A stretch of DNA of 64,000 nucleotides from Stentor coeruleus (lineage: Eukaryota > Ciliophora > Heterotrichea > Heterotrichida > Stentoridae), in assembly GCA_001970955.1 (NCBI GenBank), contig MPUH01000099.1, forward strand, positions 1-64,000. The letters are read 5' to 3'. Positions 40,232 to 49,394 of this stretch are shown here, piece by piece; position 1 is the stretch's first letter, and each line of letters begins with the position of its first letter. The notes under the pieces were generated by a model. The model ran no database searches. It saw only the letters and a program-made list of their open reading frames with translations, and had not been told where the DNA came from. The position numbers and the translations under genes are program-made.

Positions 40232-41116
40232 TTATTCTTCAGTATACTTACTTCGTGTCTCACTCCTAGTTGGCGAGAACAGTTCATAAGATGGTTTTCT
40301 AGAGTGTTTTGTAGTCGTTTCTCCTGAGGGAACCATATTATCTGCTCCTAATGAACTTTTAATACTCCTTGTAGACTGTGCATTAGAAAGAACTCTAACA
40401 GGTTTTGGTAAATGCGAAGTTGTTTTTGTATGCTTACTAGGCTTCAATCCTGTTTGATAATAATCTTTACCAAGTTTATGAAGTCTGTCCTGTTGTTCTG
40501 ATAAACTTTGCAACAAAGCTTTACTGTTTTCAAGAAACAAGTCAATTTTATGTTCAGCTTTTGGTTTTATAAACTGTGGTGTGTCTTCTTCTGCATATTC
40601 AGGTTTTTTTATAAAATTTACGTTAAATTGCAGGTAAAGATAAAAAGCTTCATCCCATTTTTCTCGTTTGATAGCTTTTTTGACTTCTGCTAAGGCGATA
40701 TCATCATATTTTATGTTTAAACCGAAGCTTTTTGTGTGTGATGATAAAGTTTCATAAAGCGATTGGATTTCTTTTCTATATTGTGAACTTGGGGTTTGAG
40801 GCCTTTTAACAATTAATCGGTTCTTACTGAATTCTTTATATTCTTTGTGAAACTCTTTTATTAGATCTGATTCTTTTGCTAAGTAATTTTCTAGTTGTAA
40901 ATACTTTTGTCGTAAAGATTTTAGTTTTTCTGACTTCTTGTTACGCTCATTTAATACGGTACGGAGAGCTTCTTGAAGTTTTTTTTTATCACTTTTAAGC
41001 TGTTGGATGAGAAGTCGAGAGTTTTCTAATTCTTGATGAACTGATGGAATGTTTCTTTTCTCGCAAGATAAACAATCTTTTTGCGTGTCAAGGGAGTATA
41101 ATGCCTTGAAGTCCAT
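40232..41116 (-). CDS. Coiled-coil protein with N-terminal CxxC, unknown
   Basis: 294 residues. An N-terminal CLSCEKRN could be half of a zinc site. A coiled coil runs about 27-100, followed by a helical region and a basic Ser/Thr-rich C-terminus (KHTKTTSHLPKPVRVL). No family is recognised. It diverges from the ANP32 gene with only 54 bp between starts. Confidence 0.72.
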   Translation of the reverse strand: MDFKALYSLDTQKDCLSCEKRNIPSVHQELENSRLLIQQLKSDKKKLQEALRTVLNERNKKSEKLKSLRQKYLQLENYLAKESDLIKEFHKEYKEFSKNRLIVKRPQTPSSQYRKEIQSLYETLSSHTKSFGLNIKYDDIALAEVKKAIKREKWDEAFYLYLQFNVNFIKKPEYAEEDTPQFIKPKAEHKIDLFLENSKALLQSLSEQQDRLHKLGKDYYQTGLKPSKHTKTTSHLPKPVRVLSNAQSTRSIKSSLGADNMVPSGETTTKHSRKPSYELFSPTRSETRSKYTEE

Positions 41117-41170
41117 ATCTTTAAATAAATATTACTCCAAAAACACCATACTTGGATAGAGATTCTAATA
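41117..41170. promoter_or_regulatory. Compact divergent promoter
   Basis: The 54 bp between two outward-facing ATGs must hold start signals for both the coiled-coil gene and the ANP32 gene. It is too short for two separate classical promoters. Confidence 0.45.
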
Positions 41171-41791
41171 ATGGAAGGGATTATCTCAAGTCAAACTGAA
41201 GGCACCGATTTCGAGGAAGTTGAAGAACTAAATCTCGAGTCTTGGAGATCAAAAACAATCTCGCCTCAGGAAAAAAAACTCCTAGAGAGATACTTGAATT
41301 TAGACTATCTTTCAATGTCAGGATGTGGACTTGAAAGTCTTAAGAACTTCCCAGTGCTTTCTAGGTTAATAAAGCTTGATCTTAATGAAAACTCAATAAA
41401 AACTGGTCTTGAGAACTTAAGTGGGCTTAAAGACTTAATGCAATTGAGTTTTACTAAGAACAAACTTGACTCCATTGAATCTTTTAGACCTTTATCAACT
41501 TTGACTAGTCTTGTGTATCTTGATATTGATGGTTGTCCTGTAACTCAGATTGAAGATTATCGGAATAAAATCTTTGCAATAATCCCAAACCTTCAAGTAA
41601 TTGACACTATTGATAGAAGTGGAAAAGAAGTTTCGATTTTTGATGAAGATGAAGAGGATAATGAATTCGGTGATGACGATGATGAAGATTTAGATGATGA
41701 AGAAGGTGAATCTGATGAAGAAAACGACGAAGATGATGAAGTTAATGAAAGTGAAGGAGAAGATCCTAAGAAGAGGAAGAGGAATTTCTAA
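41171..41791 (+). CDS. ANP32-family acidic nuclear phosphoprotein (LRR)
   Basis: 206 residues. N-terminal LRRs (LDYLSMSGCGLESLKNFPVL; LIKLDLNENSIKTGLENLSG; LVYLDIDGCPVTQIEDY) with the LRR-cap motif YRNKIFAIIPNLQVIDTID are followed by a long Asp/Glu tail (about 155-195) and a basic end KKRKRNF that fits a nuclear localisation signal. This order is the ANP32 (LANP/PP32) layout. Family members bind histones, inhibit histone acetyltransferases and PP2A, and help RNA export. Confidence 0.88.
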   Translation: MEGIISSQTEGTDFEEVEELNLESWRSKTISPQEKKLLERYLNLDYLSMSGCGLESLKNFPVLSRLIKLDLNENSIKTGLENLSGLKDLMQLSFTKNKLDSIESFRPLSTLTSLVYLDIDGCPVTQIEDYRNKIFAIIPNLQVIDTIDRSGKEVSIFDEDEEDNEFGDDDDEDLDDEEGESDEENDEDDEVNESEGEDPKKRKRNF

Positions 41792-42048
41792 ACGTTAGCA
41801 AAAACTTAACTTAAGATATATTAGGGTAGATACGATTTTTTGTTGAGATATGGAAGTTTTTAGAGTTAGTTTTTAAATTACGGTATCTTAAAAATCAGTG
41901 AAATAAGCTTTAAGACAAAAAATCTGCCAAATTGTAATAATATAAAAACAGCTTAATCAATCTTAAAAATAAATCCACAACAAATATATAAATATAATAA
42001 GCATACAACATAATCTTAAAAGTACATTCCCATAAAGAGATTATAAAA

Positions 42049-43434
42049 ATGAATAATTTTAATACTGCTGCAAAGACCATACCTCAGAAAAGGCATATTC
42101 CCAAGCTAAATCTTGGGAAAATGATAGAATTAGAGTCATCTATTCTTATGAAAGATAGACCCTATATAAGCACATCCAGAATGAACAAAGACAAAATATA
42201 TTCAAATACCCTAAGAGATTCAATGAATAACGAAGACGAAAGTTTAGAAATAGAGAAAATTAAATTCCGCAGACTTTTAAAATACATAAAATCATTTCTT
42301 AAAACAATCCAACAAATTTCTCAATCATCCACAGAAAAAAATTCATCAAAACTTATTCACATACAAATTTTACTTGAAGACTATAAAATTAAACTACACA
42401 AACTTGAAAACCAAGATGTATCTTTTACTTATGACGACAGTAAAATGAAAGAAGAGCTAGAAAACTGTAAAAAAATTGCTTTGATGTATGAACAGAAAGT
42501 CAAAATTAAAAATCAAACAATTTTTTCCCTTAGGGCAAAAGTTAAAGAGCATGAAAGTTTTATAAATTTTATTAAAAACCAATTTAAGACTGTGGTTGAA
42601 GCCCAAGGGGTGGCATTTGGAAAATTTATGGCTAACGCTAATGAAAAACTCTTGAAAAACAATAGGAAATTTGAAGAAATTCAAGAAATGATTAAAAAAA
42701 GATTGACTTTTGGCTTGGATGAGATAAGGAAAGTTGTGGAAATGTTTAATAAAAATGCTTTTTTTGATGAACAGATTGATATGTACAAGAAAAATCTTGA
42801 AGAAAATGAAATGAATAATAAAGAGATTTTTGATAAGATGAAGGAATTAGAGGAAGAAAATGGGAAATATAGAGGGAGGATTTGTGAACTGGAGAAAATG
42901 ATTAGTATGCTTAAGACTGATGTATTTAACGGGAAAACTATGATGAACGAAATAGAAAGTATTACTGAAGTTAATGAGAAACTTAAAAAGCAATTGAAAA
43001 TAAAAGAATTTGAACTGAAGCAGGCAGAGTTTGAAAAAAAAGAGCTTGATTCTGATAAAAATGAACTATTAACTAAAGTAGAAGCCCTAGAAATTGAAAT
43101 AATTGAAGGCCATGAAGCTATAAACACATTAAATATCAAATATAATCAGGAGATTGAATCTTTTATTTATACCAATACGGTACAAAAAAATGAAATTAAT
43201 GAATTAACAAAAGAAAAGGATGAATACAAACAAAAGTATGAAAGCTCTGAAGAGAAACTTCAGAATATCAGCCAAAAATATAATGACCTATTGCGAGACT
43301 CACAGAATTTTTCATCTATTCTTGAAGAGAAAGAAAGAAAAATGAAAGAGTCTTATGAAAAAATTGAAAATCCTGAACCGACTACTAGAATTATTGTTGA
43401 AGACAGTAACATATCAAGTTTTACAATGTCTTAA
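42049..43434 (+). CDS. Coiled-coil protein, unknown
   Basis: 461 residues. A basic N-terminus (about 1-75) is followed by coiled coil from about 80 to 455 with several breaks, rich in Lys, Glu, Asn and Met. No domain recognised. TATAAAA lies at 42042-42048, just before the ATG. It is convergent with the next minus gene, 44 bp away. Confidence 0.77.
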   Translation: MNNFNTAAKTIPQKRHIPKLNLGKMIELESSILMKDRPYISTSRMNKDKIYSNTLRDSMNNEDESLEIEKIKFRRLLKYIKSFLKTIQQISQSSTEKNSSKLIHIQILLEDYKIKLHKLENQDVSFTYDDSKMKEELENCKKIALMYEQKVKIKNQTIFSLRAKVKEHESFINFIKNQFKTVVEAQGVAFGKFMANANEKLLKNNRKFEEIQEMIKKRLTFGLDEIRKVVEMFNKNAFFDEQIDMYKKNLEENEMNNKEIFDKMKELEEENGKYRGRICELEKMISMLKTDVFNGKTMMNEIESITEVNEKLKKQLKIKEFELKQAEFEKKELDSDKNELLTKVEALEIEIIEGHEAINTLNIKYNQEIESFIYTNTVQKNEINELTKEKDEYKQKYESSEEKLQNISQKYNDLLRDSQNFSSILEEKERKMKESYEKIENPEPTTRIIVEDSNISSFTMS

Positions 43435-43478
43435 TATAACATTAATTTCAAAAATATAATTCTTATAAGTCTTATACA

Positions 43479-43961
43479 TTAATTATTAGACATAGATGAA
43501 TGTGAAATTTCAGATTGATCAGATAAGACAATAGAGTCTTCTCCTGCTAAAATTTCTTTGAAGTTTATCCCTCTTATAACTTGTGCAAAAGGTTCCCTAG
43601 ATGAATTTGCTTTTCCATTAGATATAGCTAAGTCATCAAAATGATTTATTATTCCAAAAGCTTCATCTAAGTTTTCAATTGCTTTCGTCTTATCAATTTT
43701 TTCTAAGAAAACCGAGTTTTTGTCGTAAAAAATCGAATCTAGTTCAGAAATGTCATGGATTTCAGAAGGAACTGATGGTTTCTCAAAACTTTTCCCTTCT
43801 GTGCAAACTGTTTTTTTTTGATTGTTTATTTCTAAGTTTTGATTGTTGTTAGGTTTTTGCATAGTAGTTATTGATTGAACCTTTGTAGGTTCTGCTGGTG
43901 GTGGGGAGTTTTTTTTAAAAATTCTTTTAAAAAAGTCGCAACAAGATTTTTTTTCACTCAT
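43479..43961 (-). CDS. Small protein with basic Cys-containing N-terminus, unknown
   Basis: 160 residues. The N-terminus MSEKKSCCDFFKRIFKKNSP has adjacent cysteines and a basic amphipathic patch that could bind membranes. The remainder is polar and disordered, with an acidic region near EIHDISELDSIFYDKN. No family. Confidence 0.6.
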   Translation of the reverse strand: MSEKKSCCDFFKRIFKKNSPPPAEPTKVQSITTMQKPNNNQNLEINNQKKTVCTEGKSFEKPSVPSEIHDISELDSIFYDKNSVFLEKIDKTKAIENLDEAFGIINHFDDLAISNGKANSSREPFAQVIRGINFKEILAGEDSIVLSDQSEISHSSMSNN

Positions 43962-45022
43962 GCAATTATTATATAAAATGTTTGTTTAAATGATTGAGTT
44001 TATTATGGTGAAAAAAATAGTCGGTAAGGAAATTCTTTGAGAAGTAGTATATAAGAAATATTAAAATGAATAAAAGGGTGATTATAAAGAAGAATTGCTA
44101 GTTAAATATGTTGTTTTTGTTGTTAATATTGTATTGAAGCTTGAAAATATTGGAAAATAAAAATTACTGTAAAAATTAGGGAAAAGTGATAAATAGATGT
44201 TGTTTGTTTAATTGTGAATTATTAGGTTTTAAAAGTTCAGTTATTAATGATATAAGTTTGAATTTTTAAAAAATATAATTTTCGGTTCTGAGTATAATGG
44301 AATAATTAAATAATATTTTTAGGTCGAATTACTGGGCTGCAATTTAAGATCTAGTATAAATTTAGAAGTTGAATAAGTATAAAATCTATTAAAGAAATAA
44401 TAACAATTCAAATGAGATATTGATAATATAATTTTGATAAACATACTTAAAATAAGAATTTACTTTTTATGTGAAATTTCAAATTGACTATTTTGGGAGG
44501 CATAAATAAATGTAGGATATATTTGTATTAAATAAATTAATAACTTCAAGAAGTACCTATACAAATATTCTAAGTTCATCTTTAATTTTTGAAGTACTCA
44601 AAATAATATCATCACTATAATTATATATACCTAATTAGCACATATAATAATTACAGCAATTATTTGTTCATAAATACTATTTTATAGTAAATTATCTCTC
44701 TGTCTTATCAACCCCTATAAAAAACAACATAATAAATCTTACGATATCATTCCTATTTCTAACAATATACTATCCTTCCCTACAATAACAATCTAAAACA
44801 GCACATTCCTTCAAAAAAAATCATTTCCTCTATTAAAATATCATCTTCCCTCTCTTTACATTAAAATTTTTCATAATTTTTTTTTATCTAACCTATTCAA
44901 TCTTACAACTCAAACTCCATACACAACCTAAAATACATTTTCCATATATCCTTAAAATAAACTTAGTATTTCCTAAGTAAAATTCACATACCATTAAGAT
45001 TAAAATTAAATGGCTTGTAAAA
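43962..45022. other. Divergent intergenic region with strong strand asymmetry
   Basis: 1.06 kb between divergent starts. The left side is G-rich on the plus strand. Bases 44761-44880, upstream of eS17, hold 29 C and a single G. No gene, RNA or repeat is recognised. An out-of-frame ATG lies at 45010, 13 bases before the eS17 start. Confidence 0.65.
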
Positions 45023-45394
45023 ATGGGGCGTGTAAGAACAAAGACAGTCAAGAGAGCAGCAAGAGCTATTGTAGAAAAGTACTACTCAAAAATGACTCAA
45101 GATTTTCAGAGCAACAAAAGGCTTTGTGATGAAATCGCAGTCATTCAGACTAAGAGGCTAAGAAACAAAATAGCAGGCTATGCTACTCACTTGATGAAGA
45201 GAATTCAAAAAGGCCCTGTAAGAGGCATATCTCTCAGATTACAAGAAGAAGAAAGAGAAAGAAAGTTGGATTATGTTCCTGAAACTTCATGTGTTAGCAC
45301 ACGTGATATTAAGGTTGACGCTCAAACTATGGAGATGGTCAAAGCTTTGGATCTCGGCGAACATTCTAATATTCGAGTTCATGAATTTAAGTAG
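45023..45394 (+). CDS. RPS17: Small-subunit ribosomal protein eS17
   Basis: 123 residues and highly conserved: [20 protein letters not shown], then the block [20 protein letters not shown] and [20 protein letters not shown]. These match eS17 of other eukaryotes nearly residue for residue; the C-terminal 35 residues are shorter and diverged, as is common. It is a component of the 40S head. An upstream ATG at 45010 opens a different frame of 39 codons ending in TGA, so transcription probably starts after 45010 or the scanning ribosome bypasses that ATG. Confidence 0.97.
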   Translation: MGRVRTKTVKRAARAIVEKYYSKMTQDFQSNKRLCDEIAVIQTKRLRNKIAGYATHLMKRIQKGPVRGISLRLQEEERERKLDYVPETSCVSTRDIKVDAQTMEMVKALDLGEHSNIRVHEFK

Positions 45395-45635
45395 AAAATT
45401 AACTTTAGAGATCCTTTCACAGAATAAGATGATTTACTTTTTAAGGTTGTGTCTGGATTGGAATAAGGCTTATTTTTGATAAAGGTAGATTTTTAATATA
45501 AAATACTAATTAATAGCATCAATCATCGAATCAAAAATATCTCTTAACCCTTCTTTTATTCTTAAATAAAACCACAACAAAAAACTTCAACTAAATAACC
45601 CCAAAAACTCAAAATATAACTATATTCCTATCACT

Positions 45636-47343
45636 TTAGTTAGTTAAAAAGTCAAGCCAGTTTATAAAAATTCCTTTATCATAAGGGTTTTCATAAACTA
45701 TCCTATACCCTACTTTGCTGAATTCTTTATACTTGAACAAATACTTGTACTTATGCCTATTAAGAGCTTCATTTACTGTTGACCCTTTTGAAATACACAC
45801 AACTTCCATAATCAAATACCACCATATATACCAAGAAATCACAAAGCATAATACCGTAACGACAATTTCTAATACCCCAACTTCTGCAAAATTGTATACA
45901 ACACCCATAACATATTGACTAATACACAAATATTCAACTTCTTTTTCAAGCTTTCTCCACATCAGCAAAAGAAAAGATACAGCTGTGATGAAATTCAAAA
46001 ATAAGCAACAAAAAAATGCTTTATGATTATTTTTCCCTACAGGTTTGTGTATAAATTTGCAAAAATGATCATATTCAACAACACACTTATTTGTGTATTT
46101 ACAATGTTTAGACCTATCAGTTCGCATTATCTGACATGTATAACAGATTTTGTCATCTCTTGGGATTTCTTCGAATTCCTCAGCTTCGAAATTTTCGATA
46201 ATCATTTTGTTGATAGCTTCTTCAGTATTAGCTCTTATACTAGCACAATGAATGCATTTTAGTACACTATTTATATTTTACCAAAATAAAGGCAAAACTA
46301 AGGATATGCTGATATTGAAGATTAAAGAGTGGAAAAGGTGGATTAAAGTATCTTGAAAAACGTAAGTGTAATAAACAAAGTATACGGTTGTCCAGAATGT
46401 TGCTTGGAAATAAAGGAAGTATTTGTAGAAAGTGTTTAAAGGTGTGAAATTTGCTATGAATTCTGCTGGGCCTTCAACTTCAAGTTCTATTGATAATGCT
46501 GCAGGGGTACGATTTTTTTTATCAACAGGGTCTCTAGAAACACCTTCCATAAGTAAATACTCTAAAGCATCAAGACTATTATGTGAAGCAGCCATATGTA
46601 ATGGGGTAAACCCTTGATCATTTTTATTTTCCAACTCAAAATCCCATGTTTTCAGCATCCTCATCATTTTCACATTGTTTTTAGACGCAGCCAAATGCAT
46701 TGCATTACTTCCATTATAATCAGTATTTTCAATATTCGCACCTCGATGCTGGAGAACTATAGCACTTTGAATCTGCCCATTATGANTTAGACGCAGCCAA
46801 ATGCATTGCATTACTTCCATTATAATCAGTATTTTCAATATTCGCACCTCTATGCTGGAGAACTATAGCACTTTGAATCTGCCCATTATGTGCTGCACAA
46901 AGAAAAGGGGTCATTCCACAAAGGTCTCTGCTTTCTAAATCTGCACCACGATCTAATAAAAGCTTTAAAACTTTTAAATGTCCTTTGGCTGCTGCTAAAG
47001 ATAAAGCTGTTTGCATGTTTTTGCTACGTAAATCAACTGGACAACTTGCTTTATTCAACAATTTTAGAACATTTTCATAATGATTTAACCATACACTTAA
47101 ATGAAGTGCAGTATAACCATTTGAATCTTGCTGGTCATATTGTAGCTTACTTCTTAATATTGCGTCTATCCAGGGTTCTAAATTACCAGTTTTAGATTCT
47201 AAAAGTATATGTTCGAGCAAAGCTTGAGGATTTTCATCAAGTTCTTTTTGTCGGGCTTCTCGAATTTTAGCTTCTTCAGCTTCTTTCTTTTTCTTTTCTT
47301 CTTCGGCTGGATCTATAGAGAGTTGGGCTTTCCAGTCAGACAT
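45636..47343 (-). CDS. Ankyrin-repeat DHHC-type S-acyltransferase (HIP14/Akr1-like), one 15-nt intron
   Basis: One gene of about 528 residues once a duplicated 106-bp join (N at 46786) is counted once and a 15-nt intron (46267-46281) is removed. After an acidic/basic N-terminal helix come about five ankyrin repeats (NGYTALHLSVWLNHYENVLK; QTALSLAAAKGHLKVLKLLL; GFTPLHMAASHNSLDALEYL), then four membrane helices with the DHHC domain between the second and third, as in ZDHHC13/17 and yeast Akr1. The catalytic motif reads DHFC (in YDHFCKF), comparable to DHYC of Akr1. Two zinc-ligand cysteines are replaced: the fourth is Thr in HCKYTNKC and the last is Pro in HKPVG. It should palmitoylate proteins on Golgi or vesicle membranes, but the altered zinc sites make activity uncertain. 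Confidence 0.83.
46267..46281 (-). other. 15-nt spliceosomal intron
   Basis: On the minus strand the intron reads GTAAAATATAAATAG. It contains an in-frame stop. Removing it joins LVLPLF to CVLKCIHC, linking the ankyrin part to the DHHC part of one known protein family. GTA...TAG of 15 nt is the standard heterotrich intron type. Confidence 0.88.
46681..46891. repeat. 105-bp direct repeat around N at 46786 (assembly join)
   Basis: Copies 46681-46785 and 46787-46891 differ by one base in the middle (CTCGATG against CTCTATG) and one at the end. It lies within the ankyrin region and breaks the reading frame. Confidence 0.88.
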
Positions 47344-47958
47344 ATTTAATTAGGCTTGACACTTTTTAGGTACTTGAACTACATAATTAAGAAAACCTTT
47401 TTGTGTGGTGATGACTTTATTTTTTAATAAAGTGTAAAGGAGAATTTTCACTCAGTCCAAATTTTCTAAGAGTTAGAAAAGAATTCAGGAATCAATAAAA
47501 ATGCTCTTCAAATGCTTAATAAAACATCATATTCCTATCAATATCATCTAATCATTTTATTTTTACTTGCCATCATCTTATAATAAGAAAATAATGTTTC
47601 TTAGAACTAACTGCAAGTTGTTTAAGCCTAAGAGCGCATTGAAAATCTGCTAGATGTGAGAATCAAAAATAGGGCAAAAAAATAAAAATATATTGGCGAG
47701 CTATGCATCAAAAAATATAAAAACTGAGCAATAGATAAAACTTAATCGGATAATAATGGAAAGAAAATAAAAAATTATGAACAGTAAACAATTAAATGAC
47801 AACAGAAATATTATTTGAATTAAGTTAAGAATAATATTTAATAGAATATAATAAATTATAAATCGTAAAGCGGTCATTGGTAATGACTATATTAAATATG
47901 TGACTTTTTATAGGGTAAGATTAACTAGGGTTTATTTATCTTTTCAATTGATAAATAA
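47344..47958. other. Divergent intergenic spacer
   Basis: AT-rich spacer between two divergent starts. Nothing recognised. Confidence 0.55.
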
Positions 47959-48531
47959 ATGCACAAAAGTAATAGGCCGCAAATAAAAAAAGACAAAAAC
48001 TTGAATCACATAAACGAAACAAGAACTTTAAAGTTAATGAAAAACCCTTTCTCTTTATCCCCAAAGAGGAATCTTTCTGGCTCTGGAATAGCTTATAAAG
48101 AAACAGATCCTTACTGTGACTTATCGATAACTTATACAAATGATTTTCCTGATCCTCTTTACTCAGAAAGTGCATTAGAAAGGGCTCGTAGGAGCATAAT
48201 CAGTATAAGATCTGATGCTCAGCTTTGCATAGAACCGAGTCCAAAACAATTGACAACTAGAGGGAAGCATCATAGCAATATAAGCTTGACTGATACTTTA
48301 CCTAGAAACTCAGCATCAGCCATAGATCAAATGAACATCTTAGTTCAAGCAATGCATGAGACAATGAAAAGTATTAACAGCAAACTAGAAAAAGTAGATC
48401 AAAAAACTACACAACATGATGAAGAAAGTAAAGAATTAAAAGATAGCATTATTGAACTTAGAGACAAAATTGAAGATATGAAGCTGAGAATACAACCCCA
48501 AGAGTGCTCTAAAATGTGTGAGATTATATAA
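47959..48531 (+). CDS. Small coiled-coil protein, unknown
   Basis: 190 residues: a basic, Ser-rich N-terminal half and a coiled coil at about 128-180 (MHETMKSINSKLEKVDQKTT). It ends CSKMCEII. No family is recognised. Confidence 0.65.
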   Translation: MHKSNRPQIKKDKNLNHINETRTLKLMKNPFSLSPKRNLSGSGIAYKETDPYCDLSITYTNDFPDPLYSESALERARRSIISIRSDAQLCIEPSPKQLTTRGKHHSNISLTDTLPRNSASAIDQMNILVQAMHETMKSINSKLEKVDQKTTQHDEESKELKDSIIELRDKIEDMKLRIQPQECSKMCEII

Positions 48532-48815
48532 ATTAAGGACCCTCATGACAAAATTATTTACTTTTTATGCCCTTTAATTTGTGTTAAATTATGATGATGA
48601 CAGTTTAGAAAATTAGTATGGATTTGATTTATTTGAATAATGTAGGTATATGTTTATTTTTTTTTAACTGTAATGATTAAGTTGTATAGAGTAGGATTAA
48701 TTGCGGTTTTATTTTATTGTGTTTATGTACTAAACTGTTTAGATATTGAAAAAATATATCTTCAATATGATAAATATAATTTTATTTTCTATGACATACT
48801 TTAGTTATGATTATA

Positions 48816-49015
48816 ATGATGAAACAGTAAAGAACTCTTCAGCCAAGTAAAAAATCGCATAACCAGCGACAACGAGTGGTTTAACATACCGAATCTGCCC
48901 AAAGAAANGCATAACCAGCGACAACGAGTGGTTTAACATACCGAATCTGCCCAAAGAAAGAGATCGTATGACAAACAAACCTCGATCGGACAAGCTTAAC
49001 TATCACTCACTTTAA
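48816..49015 (+). CDS. Possible very small gene with a 16-nt intron
   Basis: ATG at 48816 with a candidate 16-nt intron 48827-48842 (GTAAAGAACTCTTCAG). The second exon stays open to TAA at 49013 once the 51-bp N-joined duplication is counted once, giving about 43 residues: MMKHQVKNRITSDNEWFNIP, then NLPKERDRMTNKPRSDKLN. The text is protein-like and less AT-rich than the surroundings, but size and lack of a family leave it doubtful. A minus-strand frame over the same bases begins with TTG and is less likely. Confidence 0.35.
48857..48959. repeat. 51-bp direct repeat around N at 48908 (assembly join)
   Basis: Copies 48857-48907 and 48909-48959, identical. Confidence 0.85.
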
Positions 49016-49394
49016 TCTTTATAATAATTATTGATTATTAAACCTAATAGCTGAATCAAAATTTATATATTTTAAATATAAATGCTATACAAAACTAACC
49101 CTTGTGAAAATTATAAACTTAATTTCAAACCTTATCTACAAAATTCATTTTCTACATATAAAGTTTTATAATCCTAACTAATACCATCATCTTCCATATC
49201 TTTTTACTTGAATTCTCATTTTTAAATATTCTCTAATCCAATCGACAATCATCCTCAACCTATATAATTTTTACAACAATTAGCATATCGCCTATCTTTT
49301 ATAAATTTTCAACATACACAAAATCTTTTTTAATTTATTCCAATATCCTACGTTATTATTATCAAAAAATCAAGTATACCATATAAAAATTATA
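49016..49394. other. Intergenic spacer upstream of INTS6
   Basis: C-rich and G-poor on the plus strand near the start, the upstream signature seen at other plus genes. TATAAA lies about 10 bases before the ATG. Nothing else seen. Confidence 0.6.

Noticed and set aside
42681-43139. 152-codon minus-strand frame inside a coiled-coil gene
   Set aside because: Antisense shadow with Ser/Phe/Ile-rich composition and no family.
48811-48993. Minus-strand 60-codon frame across an N
   Set aside because: It starts with TTG, crosses an assembly join and changes frame when the duplicated 51 bp is counted once.
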